A DNA stretch of 64,000 nt. Source: Aplysia californica. Lineage: Eukaryota; Mollusca; Gastropoda; Aplysiida; Aplysiidae. The stretch covers positions 373,956 to 437,955 of the forward strand of contig NW_004797398.1 in NCBI RefSeq assembly GCF_000002075.1, in the 5' to 3' direction. A program made the position numbers and the translations under genes. The notes beneath the pieces were generated by a model. The model did no database searches and had not been told where the DNA came from. It saw only the letters and a list, made by a program, of their open reading frames with translations. The stretch's first letter is position 1; each line of letters starts with the position of its first letter. Shown one piece after another: positions 1 to 11,911 of this stretch.

Positions 1-2233
1 GGGTCGGCTATAGACGCGTATGTACTCTCATCAGTTCAAGTTATTATGCCACATATGTATCAAGGGAAATAACTGAGGATTAATGTACCTCATATAACAC
101 CAAAGTAGTTACGCAGCCTTCTTGAAGTAATAGGTTTTGCAGCTTCGTGCACGGGGCTTTCTCTGAAACCCCCACGACCAGATCGTAGCATAAACGAATA
201 ATATTTGGAGGGGTGAAAGGGTTACATTACGTTGAGTATCAAAATGTTTAAATGACCGTTTTAAAACGAAGGCTTGGCGAAAATGCCCCCACCCCCCACC
301 CCACTCCCTTCCCAAACCCAGATCTTATGAAATTCTTATGAAATTGTCCAGTAAACAGCTGTTTTCTGACGCTGATGCACCTGAAGAATGAGTCATCTGC
401 CAGCAGATAAATAAATTTGAGTTGAAAACGTTTCAAATTGTAGTTGGAAACAAAGGGGCCTACGGCTGCAAGTCTAAAGCCCATTTCCTATTTTTTGACA
501 GCATGTTTAATTAAAAGTTTTAACTTGTGAACGTTAGCATTTTCAGCATAATAATGTAGGCTTCAAGCTACAAGCAAGTATTATCAAATCTGTACATTTT
601 AAGAAACGAATAAAGATATGTTAATGTGGGGATACAATAAATGTAGTAGTCTATGCAAGTAGACATTTCTAATTAGATCTAATTAGGAACACAAAACAAA
701 AATAATGCAGCATCTAGTCAGAAGACATGTCGACTTCTAAGTGTTAAAAAAATAGTATAGGCGACCGTGGTCCACCATTTATTTCTTTTTTTAAAAACAG
801 CTGCTTTGTCCCTGCCGCTTCCCATCAATATCTGTTCAGGTTTTCTAACTAGTCTACGGCTTATAACCTGCTCTTTGTCTACTTCTGACTTCTTAGCCCT
901 AGATTCTATTTTTTTTCCCAGTGAGAGCATGATGTTCTGGTCTTTATGTCAAGTATTCAGGAAACTGCACTGACCTTCCCAATTGCTTTTATTCGTGAGC
1001 TTCTTTCAGGAATATTTGATTTCTTTTCAGTCATTCTGTAGTTTCTTAAGAAATCATACTTATGTAGTTTCTATGCTATCTTTGGTCTCCGGCATTCACA
1101 GCTGTTCAGAAGGATTGAAGCCACACAGTTTTTTTTAGAATCTTATTTTGAATGTCATTCGGGTGTTTCGATTTTTCAGGACTGGAATCATTTATTGAAA
1201 TTATCTCCAGCTGTTGTAATTCTTCATTTTATTTATGTGGAACGTTTGGTATATCGAATGTAATGAAGCATTTTAAACTGTTAAACTTGTTTGATCTTTT
1301 TGCCTTTGCTTATGATCACCCCCAAACCAGCGCGTCAAAGGTGGCGGATAGCGGACGGCTTCCAGATATGGGGATCAGCTGCAGCTGCGTGTCCAAATAA
1401 GCATCCGCGGACCAACAGGGTATGATTACGGGGGGGGGGGGGGGGGGGGGGAGGAGTTTTGGTTTTGAGTTTTGGTGGTTCTGCTACTATTATTTATTAA
1501 TGCCTCAATATGTCCCTCAAAGTGGTCATCGGGCGAATTGAGGCTCCCATAACCTCTTACCTAGGCTTGAGGTATGAGTCAAATAGTGAGGATGTCTAGG
1601 CACTCGGTGGATAAGAGATTTATTTTTCTCCAACAGCAAAGGGCAGAAAAGATGAGGATGTTTTATCCAAAATTGCCACCACACAGTGGTGCTTTGTCTC
1701 CTCCAGCAGCTACGGAAGCTTATTAGGATTTTCCTGCGGTGAATGACGATGGGCTAACAACACGTCTCTTAAAACTTTACTTGTCTCTGAAACGTACACG
1801 CTGCTGTGTGCTCGTTCTACGAGAATTGCAGAATCTACATCTTATGAGGTAAGATATAATATATAACTGGAGTTGGGCAAAGCTGTATATTATCACCTGT
1901 ACTTTTGGGAATTGTAATCGATATTGTAAAGAGACAGAGCAAAGACACCGAAACAGACTTTGAATGGACAAATGGCACATAGCCTATTTAAGAGATTGCG
2001 AATGACTGCCTATTTAACACCACAACAGTAGCCTACAGGAAATGCAATTAAAAGCAAATGAATTAGCAAGAGCTTCTAAAAAAAAAGATGACCTTGTAAT
2101 AAAATTGCAAGTGTTGATTATCATCACCGGAAAATACTCACATTCCTCTTTATGGAAAACCTCTTGCAGAAATTAATGGATTAATCAATAAGTACCTTGG
2201 CAGCATTATCTCCAAAACTGCAGACTTCCTCAT

Positions 2234-2239
2234 TTGTGT

Positions 2240-2312
<73 letters not shown>

Positions 2313-2321
2313 TGTCTGTGT
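2234..2321. repeat. (GT)n microsatellite
   Basis: About 88 bases of nearly pure GT dinucleotide with one early TA interruption and a TT interruption near the right end. Open frames through it on both strands are purely repeat-derived. Confidence 0.97.
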
Positions 2322-3352
2322 AGTTAGTTTAGTTGTGGCAGGTGGTCTCTTACTTAGATCTACGGACTGTGCCCTCGACAAGAGGCCGTAAACACGTTTT
2401 GTTTTTCTGCATATTATATCATTTATGTTTTGGGAACTCTGCGCCCCCCCTAAAAATAAATTTTAAAAATAATATTGTTTAAAATCCAGTGCATCATCAT
2501 CATATCCAGTGCCAGATCTGCGGAAGACATCGGCGATCATTCCTTTGTTCGGATGCTTTAAAAAAAAAGCTACAATCCCTGATCTTTCCCCGTTAGAAAA
2601 GACCTTTATCATTATGTGTCTATTCAAGTGTCCCAAAACTGCATTTTTCGTTTCCTGGTTGTTTTTAACAGTGAACGTCCCCGTGGGCTTCATCAAGCAC
2701 TACCTCATTTGATTTCTTTTCCTACCTCGGCATTCTCAGCAGTCTCCTTCGAAGCCACATTCTATTGCTTCTATTCTATTTTCACTGTGTCTTTATTAGT
2801 GGTTACCAAGCATTCACAGTCATAATATATAGGCCTATAGAAGGGGTAACGACCATACATAGCATTTCAGAATTTTAATTTGTGTTGTCATTGAGATGTT
2901 TCTATTTTTTCAGGATAATCCAGTACACAAACAGCTTCTAAATACTTACTCTCTTAGATTATGTACATGTATCACTTCTCGCATGATGACTCATTTTTAC
3001 TTGCATAGAAATGACAGCAAGGATTAGGCCTACTTATATATTATTATATTGAGGCCATAATTTGAGAATAAGATTTCTCACTTCAGTTTTTTTTTAAATT
3101 TAACCAGCAGTCTTTCAAATTCTTTCTTACTTCGCCCACGGTTTCGTCAAGGGTTTGCATACTAGATATCTAGTTATAATGCGATAAATAAAGGTATGCA
3201 CCAATGCTGCTGCAACCATCATTGTTAGTGAAAGATAATTAAAACGAAGGAAACAACAATACGAAAACTCATAAGAAGGCAAAGAGATAACATTGCGACT
3301 CCTCGCCACAGAATTCTATTCTGTGCTCCTCGCCCACCACTCAAAGAGCTAC

Positions 3353-3358
3353 TATAAA
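3353..3358 (+). promoter_or_regulatory. Possible TATA box of STK16
   Basis: TATAAA lies about 155 bases upstream of the STK16 start codon, in the context actaTAAAGG. Spacing would allow a 5' UTR of roughly 120 bases. This is a weak call because the motif is common in AT-rich DNA and no transcript start is visible. Confidence 0.25.
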
Positions 3359-3512
3359 GGGAAGTGACTCTCAATGGTTATTGTATCAATCAATGGCTTC
3401 GAAGCAGAGCTTCTTCCACGACAGCAGAATTTGAGACTTCATATTCTGTTGTGATTCTTGTTATATTTATTGAAGTTTATAACCTTTTATTTACTTTTGT
3501 GTCGCATCCACA

Positions 3513-6500
3513 ATGGGTTGCATGTGTGGTAAAGAGTCTCTGTCCATAGATGACCGGAGATTTTTCATAAGACAGCGGCTAGGAGAAGGGTTAGTATTTT
3601 ATTTGGCCGGCTGTATTTTCTCCGAACGCTCGGGAAAATAAACTTGAGGGCTGTCGTTATTCTCACCCCCGGGGTGAAAATAAAATTATGGTGAGAATAA
3701 TATCCATTCAGAAAGGAATTCACTTGCCAGAGTAGTAGATCTATGTTTTAAAGAATAATAGCCTTAACTGAAAGCTGTTTAATGAAATAATGTTGATAGT
3801 TTGTCATTGAATTGGCATTTGTTTACAAAGTAACAAAGTACAACACACCAAAAAATGAAAGTGGCTATTCTCACCCGCCCGGAAGTTCTCGCAAGATCAA
3901 CTCCTCCCCTCTTCTCTCTCTCTCTGTCTCTTTCTGAATACTGTCTATCGGTGTGGACGATCAAATTAACCAAAACAAAGTTAAAAAATGATGTTAAAAC
4001 ACAAAAGTAAATTGATTTGGTTGTCTACAAAGATGCTACGGCTATTTAACTTTTCGAATCGAGCCGAACTACGCGGGTCGCCATTTTGTTTTGCCCGGAA
4101 ATTCTCGCGCTACTCCTCTCTCTCTTTCTCTCTCTCTCTCCACTGCCCACAGACAAAATTGTACGCTTTTAGTAGGCTACAGTTGTAATGGAACGTTTGT
4201 TCACGGCACAGAATTCTACAATTTTTCTGTTATCACAGTGCAGAATTCTGTGGTTTAGGGTGAATGCAAAATTTGGTGAACACGCACCGGGTGAGAATAG
4301 CCACAAGACTTGCCTGCACTATTCTCACTCCAGGTGAGAATAGAGGTGGCCCCAAAAAATATGTTTAAATTGCTTTCCCTAGCAGAAGAACCTACGATTA
4401 TTTTTAAGGAACGCAGTGCCTTGACCCTAGGCCTAGGCTAGGCTTATATTTTTTCTTAATTTTGATATTTGTTAAACCATTCAAGAGTAAAATTTTCCAT
4501 TACAGAACTAAAATACACTTAGACTTAAAATAAGTAAAACAAAAGGTAACGCTATTTGGGCAAAAGATAAAGGTTTTCCCCATAATCGACAACATTCGCC
4601 TCCCGCGCTCAAGAGCTGGCCTGCTCGTTGGCGATTTTAGTCACCTCACGCGCTCAGTAGAGTGAGAGAGGGAGGGAGGCGAGTTTTGTCGCCTGGAGCG
4701 CTCAGTGACAGGGGTCCTATGATGCTCGAAACAAAAAAAATGGGTGAGAATAGTAGGCTGTCGTTATTCTCACCCGAGGTTAGAATAATATAAATTTTAT
4801 TCTCACCCCATATTCAGTTTTTATCCTCACCCCGTCATCTATTACTATTCTAGTATAATTACTCTCTACCACTCTCTTTCTTGTCTGGGGTCGCTGTCAC
4901 CCCCTCTAATTAGGCCATATATGCACTTTAATAGTTTTTTATCTAGATCTAGATTCTAGTTCATTGAATAAGAAAAAAGATGACATGAAGCTACAGTGAG
5001 CACCTAGCACACCTCTGTGATTGGCCCAAATATGGATGACGTATTTCCGCCATCTATTTTTGTTGTCTTCAGGGGTTTCCCCCCAAGACTCTTGGGTTTC
5101 CCTCGCGAGTAACTGTTGACTAGATTTCGCCGTCTTTGTCTTTTTAAAAAATTAATTAGTATTATAATATTATTTATTCTTCTAGATATTTACTTTCTCC
5201 TCAAAGTTTTGTACACACACACACACACGCAAGAGCGCGCGCACACACAGCCCAAGCAGTCGGCGATGAAACCTAGTGACGTAGCCCATGATGCGGACCC
5301 GCCACGGTGAGATCTAGTCAACTGACAAGGGAAGCCCTGAAAGACGACAAAAATAGATGGCGGAGATACGTCATCTATATTTGAGCCAATCACAGGGGTG
5401 TGCTAGGCGCTCGCTGCAGCTTCATGTGAAAAGATGGTGTTCTGTCGAGAATCCAGTATACTTTGTAGTGTAGAGTAGAGTGGGCTGTTGCCTTGCCTTG
5501 GCCCTTGGCATTGTAAACTCTGACTCTACTGATCTGTCATAATCAAATTAATTATAGCCACACATAATACAGACTAATATGAATGTCCATCCTATGGTGA
5601 TGTCAAGCAAAAATAGCTTTTAAAATTACTTGTCTTTTCAAAATGATTCAACAATGTCTTCATTTTTCTTGTATAAGCAACAAGTCACAATTTTCCTTGA
5701 TTCTTTACTTTACAGAGGTTTCAGCTACGTTGATTTGGTAGAAGATGCTGTTTCCCACAAGACGTATGCCCTCAAGAGAATTCTTTGTCATTCAAAAGAA
5801 GAAGAGCAGATAGCCCTACAAGAAGTGGAGGTGATGCGGGCAGTAGCTCATCCCAATGTCATCCCACTGGAGTGTCACTCCTTCCATAAAGTCGGGCAAT
5901 ATTCTAAAGCAGTTGATATAACCTGTGAAGTCTTCCTAGTTATACCACTGTATAGGGTAAGTCCTGTGTTTGTCGGTGGGAGTTTTATATTTTTCAGAAT
6001 TTTCGTGTTCAAACTTACTACAAGTATTACTAAATTCCAGTAAAGATGAACAGAGGATGGCTTATTTTTTTGTGTACATTGTTAAGCTTTGACATTTAGG
6101 TCAGGATATTTGGGCAATATTTATATCTATTTAATAGATGCTGCTCTATAGAGTTTTCCAGAGATTAGCAGGGGAATAGATGGTTCAAGATGAACTATGT
6201 TCGTTGTCTTTATTTTGCATCTTTGAGTGCACAAAGTCCAGAATATGGCACTGGTCATTTTTAAGGAATTTTGAAAAATACATATTGCAGTCTAGCAAGG
6301 ACTCATAGCGGAATTGGGATGCGAAAATCTTTTTGTTATGTAGAATTCACACAATGTATGTGTTTTGAATACAAAGAATAATTAAGAATATAATGTGTAA
6401 GAAAAAATTTGAGACCTGAAAATCTGTTCACTAAACTCTATGTGAGGGCTTCATTATTATGTGTGAACAGTGTGTGTTTTTTTGCGTGTGTTTGTTATGT

Positions 6501-9500
6501 GCATGCCAGACTGTATACTTGAACATTGGCTCCAGTATTGAAAACTTTTCTCAGAGTTAATAGTTGAGTAGCTCAGAAAAACAAGACACTGTTGTTTGGA
6601 TTTTGTGGGTGAAAGAGTTGAGATTATTGTACAATATTATGGTTTTTGTCCTGTTAATTTTTTGGTATAGGGAGAAGTAGTTTAGTTTATAGTTAAAAAT
6701 TCTGGTGTTTTTTACACCCCCATTAACACAGTGAGTTTCGATCATTTAGGAGTGGGGCTTTAATCCTTTCTGTCAGGGCCAACCGGAGCTGAAAGATCGA
6801 TACCCCATATCGTCCCAGTAGAAAGACCAAGATATTCGATAATAATTCTCCTCACACAGGAATTGAACTCATGTCTTCTGCATGCAATGGAGAAGCATCC
6901 AACTGCTGCCCCACAGATGCCAGTGTTTTGTCTGTTTATTTTTACACTTTATGATATGATTCATTGTATTAAATATATATGTTGAACTCGAATTCAATTT
7001 ACATAAACTGGTTTCATATTTATTTTTATTTTTTTGTCTTCTATAAGAGAGGTACCCTTCAAGATCGAATAGACACCCTGAAATTAAAGAAAGAAAAATT
7101 TACAGAAGATGAAATCTGGAAGCTCATGCTTGGCATTTGCAAAGGGATCAAAGCATTACATGATCATAATCCCCCATATGCACACAGGTCAGTATCTTTT
7201 CTTTCTTGTTTGGGGGGGGGGGGGGTGGGAGGGGGTGATGTTTTTGTCTTTTTTGGTAAAAAATTCTTTATCTCATTCGCTACGCCGAGCCGTGGGGGGT
7301 GGTGCGGCTAAAGTGCCGTCAGTACGCTAAGCCGCCCCCGGCGGCTGGAGAACTGACCTTCAATTTTAGCTTAGATTCTATTCCAATCCACATATCCATG
7401 TTAAAATAAAGGTCATAATATAATGTTGACTTCCGGGTCAAGCATTTCCACTGAAAATTGGAAGTTTAGATTCAGTTTTGAAACGCGATTTCGTAGTTTA
7501 TTCGACTTTGTTTTATCACGATGCCAAAATTATAGCCCGGACACCAGTCTTAGTAATTTTACACAACAAAATCTATTATTATTTTGCCCACTAAAGAAGT
7601 GTAGGACTCTTTTTTTATAATATTGATACAATTGGACTCATATTGCCAATGCACTGTTATTGAGAAATCAATATTTTTGAGTGCCAGATCTAGGTCTAGA
7701 TCTAAATTGTCAAAATATTTTTTTCTACCCAAAATCACTACTTTTTAAAATGAAATTACACAAAAAGTGCCACTCAAGACCTGTATAAGTTTATTCCAAA
7801 TGCAATTCTGAATAATTCCATATAAGATACGAGTGGGTTTTTTTCTGTTTGTGATCGTTTTTCAAGATTATAAAAAAAAATTATTTTTTCAATATTCGGA
7901 TGTTATGATCCAAATGTACAAATATTATGGAATGTATGTAAATAACTGCAAACTTTTCCTTATTTTCCAGTTCTATATTCATTTATGGTTATTTTGATGT
8001 ATCATTTGACTAGGTACCAGCATATTTTTTTAGTTTCACCAAAGATTATAAAGTTTATATTTTCAAATTTTATCCGCATACAATCAAAGTTGTGTTGCAT
8101 AATCGCCTCTTACAAGAACCAAAGTTGAAAAATACATAAATAAACATTACAGATGTATTCTACAATCTATACTGGAAATATTGGTATATAATATGTTGAT
8201 ACTTATTTGAATTTGTGGCCCCAAAGACCTTTTAACTGCTCACTAGTCATCATCTCATTCGCCCTCCCGAAAAAAAATTCGTCCACAAGCCGAAAATAAT
8301 ACATAGTGAATGAGTAAAGGTCTACTTTTTCTATCTTTCAAGTTTGAGTTTGCTGAGGTTTACTTCATCAATTAAATTGCTTTTAAAGGATAGCTAGTCA
8401 TGACCATGTTTTAATTTGTTGTCCTTGAAATAGCCCTTTTAAGATTGTGCACACCTTGCTGAAAAAAAGTATGCTTTGTCTGTCATGTACACAAATGTAC
8501 TGACATGACAAAATACTAAAATTTTGAAAAATGAGAAGCTTGCGTAACTATCGATTCTCCCTGAAAATGTGAACATGTTTTTGATTAAGTTAATGTCATG
8601 CCGATTTCATGAATTTGAGTAAATCCTGCAGAGACATCAAACCTGACAACGTGATGACTCACGATGATGGCACTCCTGTTGTCATGGACTTGGGATCAGC
8701 AGCCCCAGCTCGTATGGAGATTCATACTGCACGACAAGCTACCTCTTTGCAGGTAAAAGTGATAGACTTATACTTATAATGTATATATGTGTCACGAAGC
8801 AGCAGAATTAGGCACTCGTCAATTTTGGGGACATATGGAGTTATTGGTATTATATTATAGCTTGTCCATTTTGTCTCGCTTTTTATGAAAAAAGCCCATC
8901 TATCTTGAATAGCAGTTGAGAGATTTACGATCGAAGGAGGTGTATCCCCTGGTGGCAGAGTTAGATTAGCGAGAAAATGGCTGCCAAAACTGGTGACTTT
9001 CAAAGCTTGAATGTCCTTGTAAACTGCAAATTTACAATTTCTGTGCCTTTGATCAATGTTTTTGAGTAAAATCTACTCGTTGTTGTTAGCGACCCAGATA
9101 AAATCTACTCAGAAATGTGTTTTTAAATTGACACACAATGTGTTGAGCCAAAAAAAGCAAATTCGGAAAAAAAATGCTCTACAGCCACAAAAATGCCATT
9201 AAAAAAAATTCCAGTATTTTGACGACCGCCTGATTTCGCCATAATGCCTCACACATATTCACCGGGAACATGTCAATTCATGCACCCTGCATTTGATTAG
9301 GAACTCTGCTAAGGAGTATAAAACTAAGGCAGATATTTGATTTGTATTGAGAATTTCATCCTGATGCTTTTGAAATAAATGTCCTCGAAGAATTATGTAT
9401 CTTAAGTACAGTGGAAACCTGATATAACAGGGATGGTGGGACCAGGGGAAAAGTCCTGTTGTATCAGATCCCTGTTAAATCAGAAATGCAAGGGAAGTAA

Positions 9501-11911
9501 GCATTTGTGGACTAATCCAGCTGTATTTATTCTTGGGTAGTTTTCCTAGCCACTTGTACCCACACCGCAGCCCTCTCTCGCTTCTCACACTGCGTGTGCT
9601 TGTAGTGGCGTGGCTTGCGTGGGCTTGCTCCATCACTGCGTTACTCTCTCTCTCTCTCTCTCTGTCTCTTACTTTTTTCACATTGTTAACGAGCCTTTGT
9701 CCCTGCTATAACCGATTGGGCTCCGATGAAGCCCTATTATTGCTGATAACTTTTAATAGAGACAAAGAGTAGGAAAAAAACAGGGATTTAAAAAATTCCT
9801 GTTATTACCGGATCTCTGTTATAATCGGGCTTGTTATATATGGTTTCCACTGTAGCCATTTTGTGATAACTTCCTTTCACTGAAACCTCAGATGTAGCAA
9901 AGTTTAAGGGGAGGCACAGTATCTCAGAACACATGTTTGGTTAACTGTCTATTTGCTGGGGGGTGTTCCAATTGTCAGCACTGATTTTCAGCCAAGCTTG
10001 TTTGCTAGGACAGCAGTTTCTCATGTCTTAGCAGTGTTAGTGGACTTGCTTTCTAGATCTGACCCACTCATAATAACATATTCGGAGCCTTGGTCTTCAA
10101 ATTCTCACTTTCTTTACTCCCTCTATTCCCCATCTTGCCCATAATTTTGAAAACTTGCAAATCTAAGTCAAAAAGAGAAATTTGCTGCCTTTTTTAATAG
10201 TGCTCCCAAATTGAGGATGCCCTGATTTACAAAAAGATGTTTAACAGAATTGAAAGATATAAGAAAAGTTATTCAAATTATGTAAATATATTGCAATTTT
10301 CCTGTTAATTCTGGGACAGCCTTCACATGTTGGAAGAAGGAGATATATTTTGAGTTAATGTTACTGATGCTTCCGGGTTTTTTTTCTTTTTAAAAAATCT
10401 GTTATGATGGAACTTAATAATTTTTCACTGACAACTGCTATTACTACTGAAAGTCGAGACTGTACTAAGGACAATGCCTGATGTAAGGGGACTTTTTTTT
10501 TGGTGGGGGCTATAGTTTGTTCTTCTTGGATTTCATTTTTTCTTTCCAAAAGTCTTAATGAGTTATTTTTTATTTTACTCCCTAAATATCTTCTCAGGAT
10601 ACTGCAGCAGAAAGGTGCTCCATGTTGTATAGAGCCCCCGAACTCTTCACTGTGGAAACAAACTCCTCAATCGATGAAAGAACAGACATCTGGGTAATGA
10701 CTTATGAATGCTGTGGTTTTTGTATCAAATTTGACATTTGACTAGTTAAACTACAGTCAAACACGGATAACACAATCTCAGTAAACTCAAAATCGCAGAT
10801 AGCTCGTACAATTTGCTATTCTCTGACTGATTTTCACTTTAATTTTTCATGGTCAGTTTGAGTTATCTGTGTCTGACTGGATGTTTGGGTTGTTGTGAGT
10901 TTTGTAACCTCAGACTAATAACTACGTATTCTTCAGTGTCTGGTGAGTTGATTCAAATTTTGTGACTTTTTAGGGCTCTGTTAGTGGATGGCATGCACGC
11001 CCGCCCCCCCCCCCCCCTCCCCTACTTGAAAAAAGGAGAGGCTTTAGTGGTTAATTAATTTTTTGATTTGACAAACAGTTCGTATTTTTCATGCTTATTC
11101 TCTTATATATATATATATGTTGGGCTTTTCAGTTTTTTTATCTTTGGTTTTTTCTTTTTTTCCTTAGATAATGGTTTAAAAAGGAGACCCACTTACATTA
11201 ATCATGATTTTAAGTATTTGAATACTTTCTGAAAATGCGTCATTCGCTCCTTAAATTAAATTTTGTACATGCAAATGACTTACTCACTGTTTTTTTTAAT
11301 GTTTCAGTCATTAGGTTGTGTGCTGTATGCCCTTGCATATCTCGAGTCTCCATTTGAAAGTGCCTACCAGAGAGGAGATAGTTTAGCCCTTGCCACAATG
11401 GCTGGAAAAATTAATTTCCCAGATTCGTCCGAGTAAGTGGAAATAATAGTTGTTATTAGAAAAACACAGTTTCTTGGTCACATATTATTTAGTCTTTGAA
11501 TTAGGGAATTACCAGTGACTATTGATTTTTCCAATCTGAGATTAGGTGCTGAATGTAACATTGTTTTCGGGGTAGTATGTTATTTGTGCAGAAGTTGATC
11601 ATCTAATAAAACAAATTTTTTTTTCAATGAAGAATTGCTTTTCGACAAAGTTTTTTTTTTTTCTCTATAGTGTGGCTAAAGATTCATGCCTTCCTTTACT
11701 CATGATTGTCATGAACAATATCATCTCCTAATTGATTACCAGCTGCTCTTTTCTCAGTTTGACATCACTCTCCTTCTTCCACAGGTATTCCTCCAAAATA
11801 AATGATATTATCCTGTGGATGCTCAAGTCTGATCCTCAAGAAAGGCCATTCATTGATCAAGTGCTTGATAGGCTACACTCTATCATCCATGAGGGAGAAA
11901 ATCGTGTATGA
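3513..11911 (+). CDS. STK16: Serine/threonine-protein kinase 16 (STK16), complete, 7 exons
   Basis: Coding exons: 3513-3589, 5716-5956, 7048-7187, 8632-8752, 10598-10693, 11308-11432, 11785-11911; all GT-AG, phases agree, 927 nt, 308 aa (human about 305). The start MGCMCGK carries Gly2 for myristoylation and Cys3/Cys5 for palmitoylation, as known for this Golgi and membrane-associated NAK-family kinase. Visible motifs: glycine loop GEGGFSYV (24-31), ATP lysine in YALK (46), HRDIKPDN with catalytic Asp154, DLGS at 172-175 in place of DFG (usual in STK16), APE at 206-208, and C-terminal lobe ending DRLHSIIHEGENRV. STK16 is reported in secretory trafficking and TGF-beta signalling; that role is family knowledge. 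Introns carry several miniature transposons but no exon is disrupted. Exon 1 ends two bases into Gly26, so the short first exon is easy to miss. Confidence 0.95.
3649..4830. repeat. Cluster of TATTCTCACC / GGTGAGAATA palindromes in STK16 intron 1
   Basis: The motif TATTCTCACC or its complement recurs about ten times. Three instances are paired into hairpin-capable palindromes: 3657-3683 (centre CG), 4319-4343 (perfect 10-bp arms, 5-bp loop) and 4764-4788 (one mismatch). Single motifs lie near 3690, 3863, 4290, 4743, 4799 and 4816. A 20-bp direct repeat, ggctgtcgttattctcaccc, occurs at 3649-3668 and 4756-4775 and brackets most of the cluster. This may be a degraded transposon with motif-rich ends or a true cluster of protein-binding sites; I cannot tell which. 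Confidence 0.6.
4977..5436. mobile_element. Foldback MITE with long inverted repeats, STK16 intron 1
   Basis: The left arm (about 4977-5130) and right arm (about 5300-5436) are inverted copies of one another over roughly 130 bases with scattered mismatches. The shared core includes catgaagct at the outer ends, then cctagcacacc, tgtgattggc, gatgacgtat and ccgccatctatttttgt. The centre holds a CA microsatellite and a GC-alternating stretch. No coding capacity. Long imperfect arms without a clear target duplication suggest an old non-autonomous DNA transposon of unknown superfamily. Confidence 0.75.
6703..6915 (-). mobile_element. tRNA-derived SINE, STK16 intron 2
   Basis: Read on the minus strand, 6915 to about 6855 resembles a tRNA head: GGGGCAGCAGTTGGATGC as a degenerate A box and GAGTTCAATTCC (6859-6870) as a B box. 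The body then runs to a 3' part with ggttggccctgacag and gttaatgggggtgtaaaaaa. That 3' part recurs at 46218-46298, confirming a dispersed family. No intact tRNA fold is expected. Confidence 0.65.
8783..9258. mobile_element. MITE family A (GCGCTCGTCA type), copy 1, STK16 intron 4
   Basis: The ends are inverted copies: left tatgtgtcac...aggcactcgtcaat, right tttgacgaccgcctgat...cctcacacat. Internal sequence (agcgagaaaatggctgcca, gtgcctttgatcaatgttttt) matches the copy at 43206-43670, and the ends match the copy at 55035-55323. About 475 bp, no coding capacity. It starts shortly after the exon 4 donor. Confidence 0.85.
9409..9852. mobile_element. TA-flanked pogo/Tigger-like MITE, STK16 intron 4
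   Basis: The element begins CAGTGGAAACCTGATATAAC and ends GTTATATATGGTTTCCACTG, flanked by TA on both sides (9407-9408 and 9853-9854). 444 bp, non-coding, with an internal TC microsatellite. CAGT ends and a TA target site are typical of the Tc1/mariner-pogo superfamily; the assignment is inferred from ends only. Confidence 0.85.
9945..10200. mobile_element. Partial copy of the TTAA-flanked element seen at 18553-19444
   Basis: From TTAA at 9941 onward the sequence parallels the element at 18549 and after: gattttcagc, ggacagcag, agtgctagtg-like, tctagatct and cccactcat occur in the same order. The right inverted end was not found, so this is a truncated copy with an approximate right boundary. 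Confidence 0.6.
10754..10879. mobile_element. Short TA-type MITE, STK16 intron 5
   Basis: Begins CAGTCAAACACGGATAAC and ends GTTATCTGTGTCTGACTG, 126 bp. The interior, with agctcgtacaatttgctatt, matches the longer element at 17929-18506. TA is present on the left; the right flank is GA, probably mutated. Confidence 0.8.

Larger units (their letters stand above)
1..3512. other. Upstream non-coding region of STK16
   Basis: I see no convincing gene here. Open frames are short, lack splice-consistent partners and show no recognisable domain. The tract holds a G homopolymer at 1430-1451, a long GT microsatellite at 2234-2321, several T-rich runs, and C-rich stretches near 285-305. It probably contains the STK16 promoter at its right end. 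An unannotated 5' UTR exon or non-coding RNA cannot be excluded from sequence alone. Confidence 0.6.

Noticed and set aside
2181-2391. Open frames on both strands through a GT tract
   Set aside because: Pure repeat coding (Val-Cys or Thr-His runs) with no support outside the repeat.
7266-8326. Possible inverted-repeat element with ctcattcgcta-type ends in STK16 intron 3
   Set aside because: Ends match over only about 15 bases, with no target duplication or second copy; evidence too weak to annotate.
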